Shown here piece after piece: positions 5,244-5,689 of a stretch of 5,689 nucleotides of DNA. The position numbers and the translations under genes are program-made. Position 1 is the first letter of the stretch; every line of letters begins with the position of its first letter. Below the pieces are notes generated by a model. That model saw only the letters and a program-made list of their open reading frames with translations. It searched no databases and was not told the origin of the DNA. The stretch comes from JBGOUJ01 sp041477005 (GTDB lineage: Bacteria; Acidobacteriota; Terriglobia; Bryobacterales; JACQDG01): positions 1 through 5,689 of the forward strand of contig JBGOUJ010000516.1 in assembly GCA_041477005.1 (NCBI GenBank). The letters run 5' to 3'.

Positions 5244-5619
5244 GGCAAACTGACCCACAACCCGCCACGGCCCGCGACCCGGTCCCCGCTCAAGAAGATA
5301 CCAACCCGCCGCCTGCTGGAGCAGCCCTCACTCGCTGCGAGCGCCGCAAAATCGAACGCATGGGAACGGGATCCTCAGCGAAATCCATGCCTCCGGGAAT
5401 ATGACGATCCGCAAACGCATCTCATTCGTTGGGCCATTCTCTCGGCCCCGGGGATCTTCGTGCTACCGGGTGTTTCGCCGTTGCGCGGTCTTTGCCAGGC
5501 TTCGGCAATGGCCTTTGCGTGCCTGAATCCGTAGGCCCGGCGCCATCCTTGCGCGTCGATGCTCCCGGAGGGCGGACCCTGATGTTTGGCCACCAGGGCG
5601 CGGTAGGATAGGGACATAC
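5244..5619. other. Stretch without a convincing gene
   Basis: I see no recognisable protein or RNA family here. A minus-strand frame from TTG 5653 to 5375 (92 codons) and a plus-strand frame from TTG 5429 to 5611 (60 codons) are open, but they overlap each other, lack ribosome binding sites and show no motif I know. Small hairpins are present: CTGCT/AGCAG (5313-5324), CTCGC/GCGAG (5331-5341), TTGCC/GGCAA (5492-5508) and CCCTG/CAGGG (5577-5598). The stretch may hold promoters for the minus-strand rsmE operon and for a divergent unit at the right edge; I cannot place either with confidence. Confidence 0.5.
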
Positions 5620-5679
5620 ATGCGAATCCTCCTGCTATTGCTCGTCTTAGCAACCGGATCGAGCCTGGTCGTGCGATGA
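5620..5679 (+). CDS. Possible 19-residue hydrophobic peptide at the right edge
   Basis: ATG at 5620 opens a 19-codon frame, MRILLLLLVLATGSSLVVR, ending at TGA 5677-5679. AGGGA (5610-5614) sits 5 bases upstream, a plausible ribosome binding site. The peptide resembles the start of a signal peptide or a small membrane peptide. The stop overlaps a new ATG (5676-5678) as ATGA, and that frame (M T A F ...) runs out of the window. It may be a short leader gene coupled to a downstream gene, the 5' part of a secreted-protein gene broken by a frameshift, or chance. No function can be assigned. Confidence 0.3.
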   Translation: MRILLLLLVLATGSSLVVR

Positions 5680-5689
5680 CCGCATTTGC

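Noticed and set aside
4393..5253. Plus-strand frame of 286 codons opposite rsmE
   Set aside because: Antisense to a firmly identified gene; its histidine/proline/arginine-rich product has no recognisable motif.
5113..5268. 52-codon extension of RsmE
   Set aside because: It translates a palindrome and a heptamer repeat, whereas TTG 5112 has a perfect GGAGGT and the family start.
5375..5653. Minus-strand frame of 92 codons (ATG alternative at 5617) as a small gene
   Set aside because: No ribosome binding site or known motif, and another open frame overlaps it on the opposite strand. It is not excluded, but it cannot be supported.

Overview
This is a GC-rich, densely packed bacterial chromosome segment with two convergent gene clusters. 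It looks like a Gram-negative soil-type bacterium. The gene content and the small single-pass protein after tldD-pmbA suggest Acidobacteriota, but that is an inference from style and not a demonstrated assignment. Every gene that can be named is a housekeeping or widely distributed family. I see no tRNA, rRNA, CRISPR array, insertion sequence, phage gene or defence system.

Left half, plus strand: the C-terminal end of tldD (1-411), then pmbA/tldE (519-1856), then a single-pass membrane protein with an FxLYD-like beta-sandwich domain (1859-2329). TldD and TldE form the heterodimeric TldD/TldE metallopeptidase, so the first two genes make one machine. The third gene starts 2 bases after pmbA, behind a good Shine-Dalgarno, and is probably co-transcribed. 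The 107-base gap between tldD and pmbA is filled by a long inverted repeat whose arms are octamer arrays. This is the most striking non-coding structure in the window. Folded, it would bring a Shine-Dalgarno at the end of tldD next to the pmbA start codon, which has none of its own nearby.

Middle, 2330-2437: the convergence gap. It holds an 18-base tandem repeat, a perfect 8-bp hairpin, and a GC hairpin followed by five T residues that is a candidate terminator for the plus-strand operon.

Right half, minus strand, transcribed right to left: rsmE (5112-4378, 16S rRNA m3U1498 methyltransferase), a membrane-anchored YkuE/YaeI-type metallophosphoesterase (4353-3181), and a soluble metallophosphoesterase of a different subfamily (3184-2438) that overlaps its neighbour by 4 bases. 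The gaps of 24 and -4 bases imply one operon.

Right edge, 5113-5689: about 0.5 kb without a convincing gene. It holds a 28-bp near-perfect palindrome upstream of rsmE, a heptamer tandem repeat, small hairpins, and at the far right a 19-codon hydrophobic reading frame with a plausible ribosome binding site. The last two items may be the start of a divergent transcription unit that runs out of the window.
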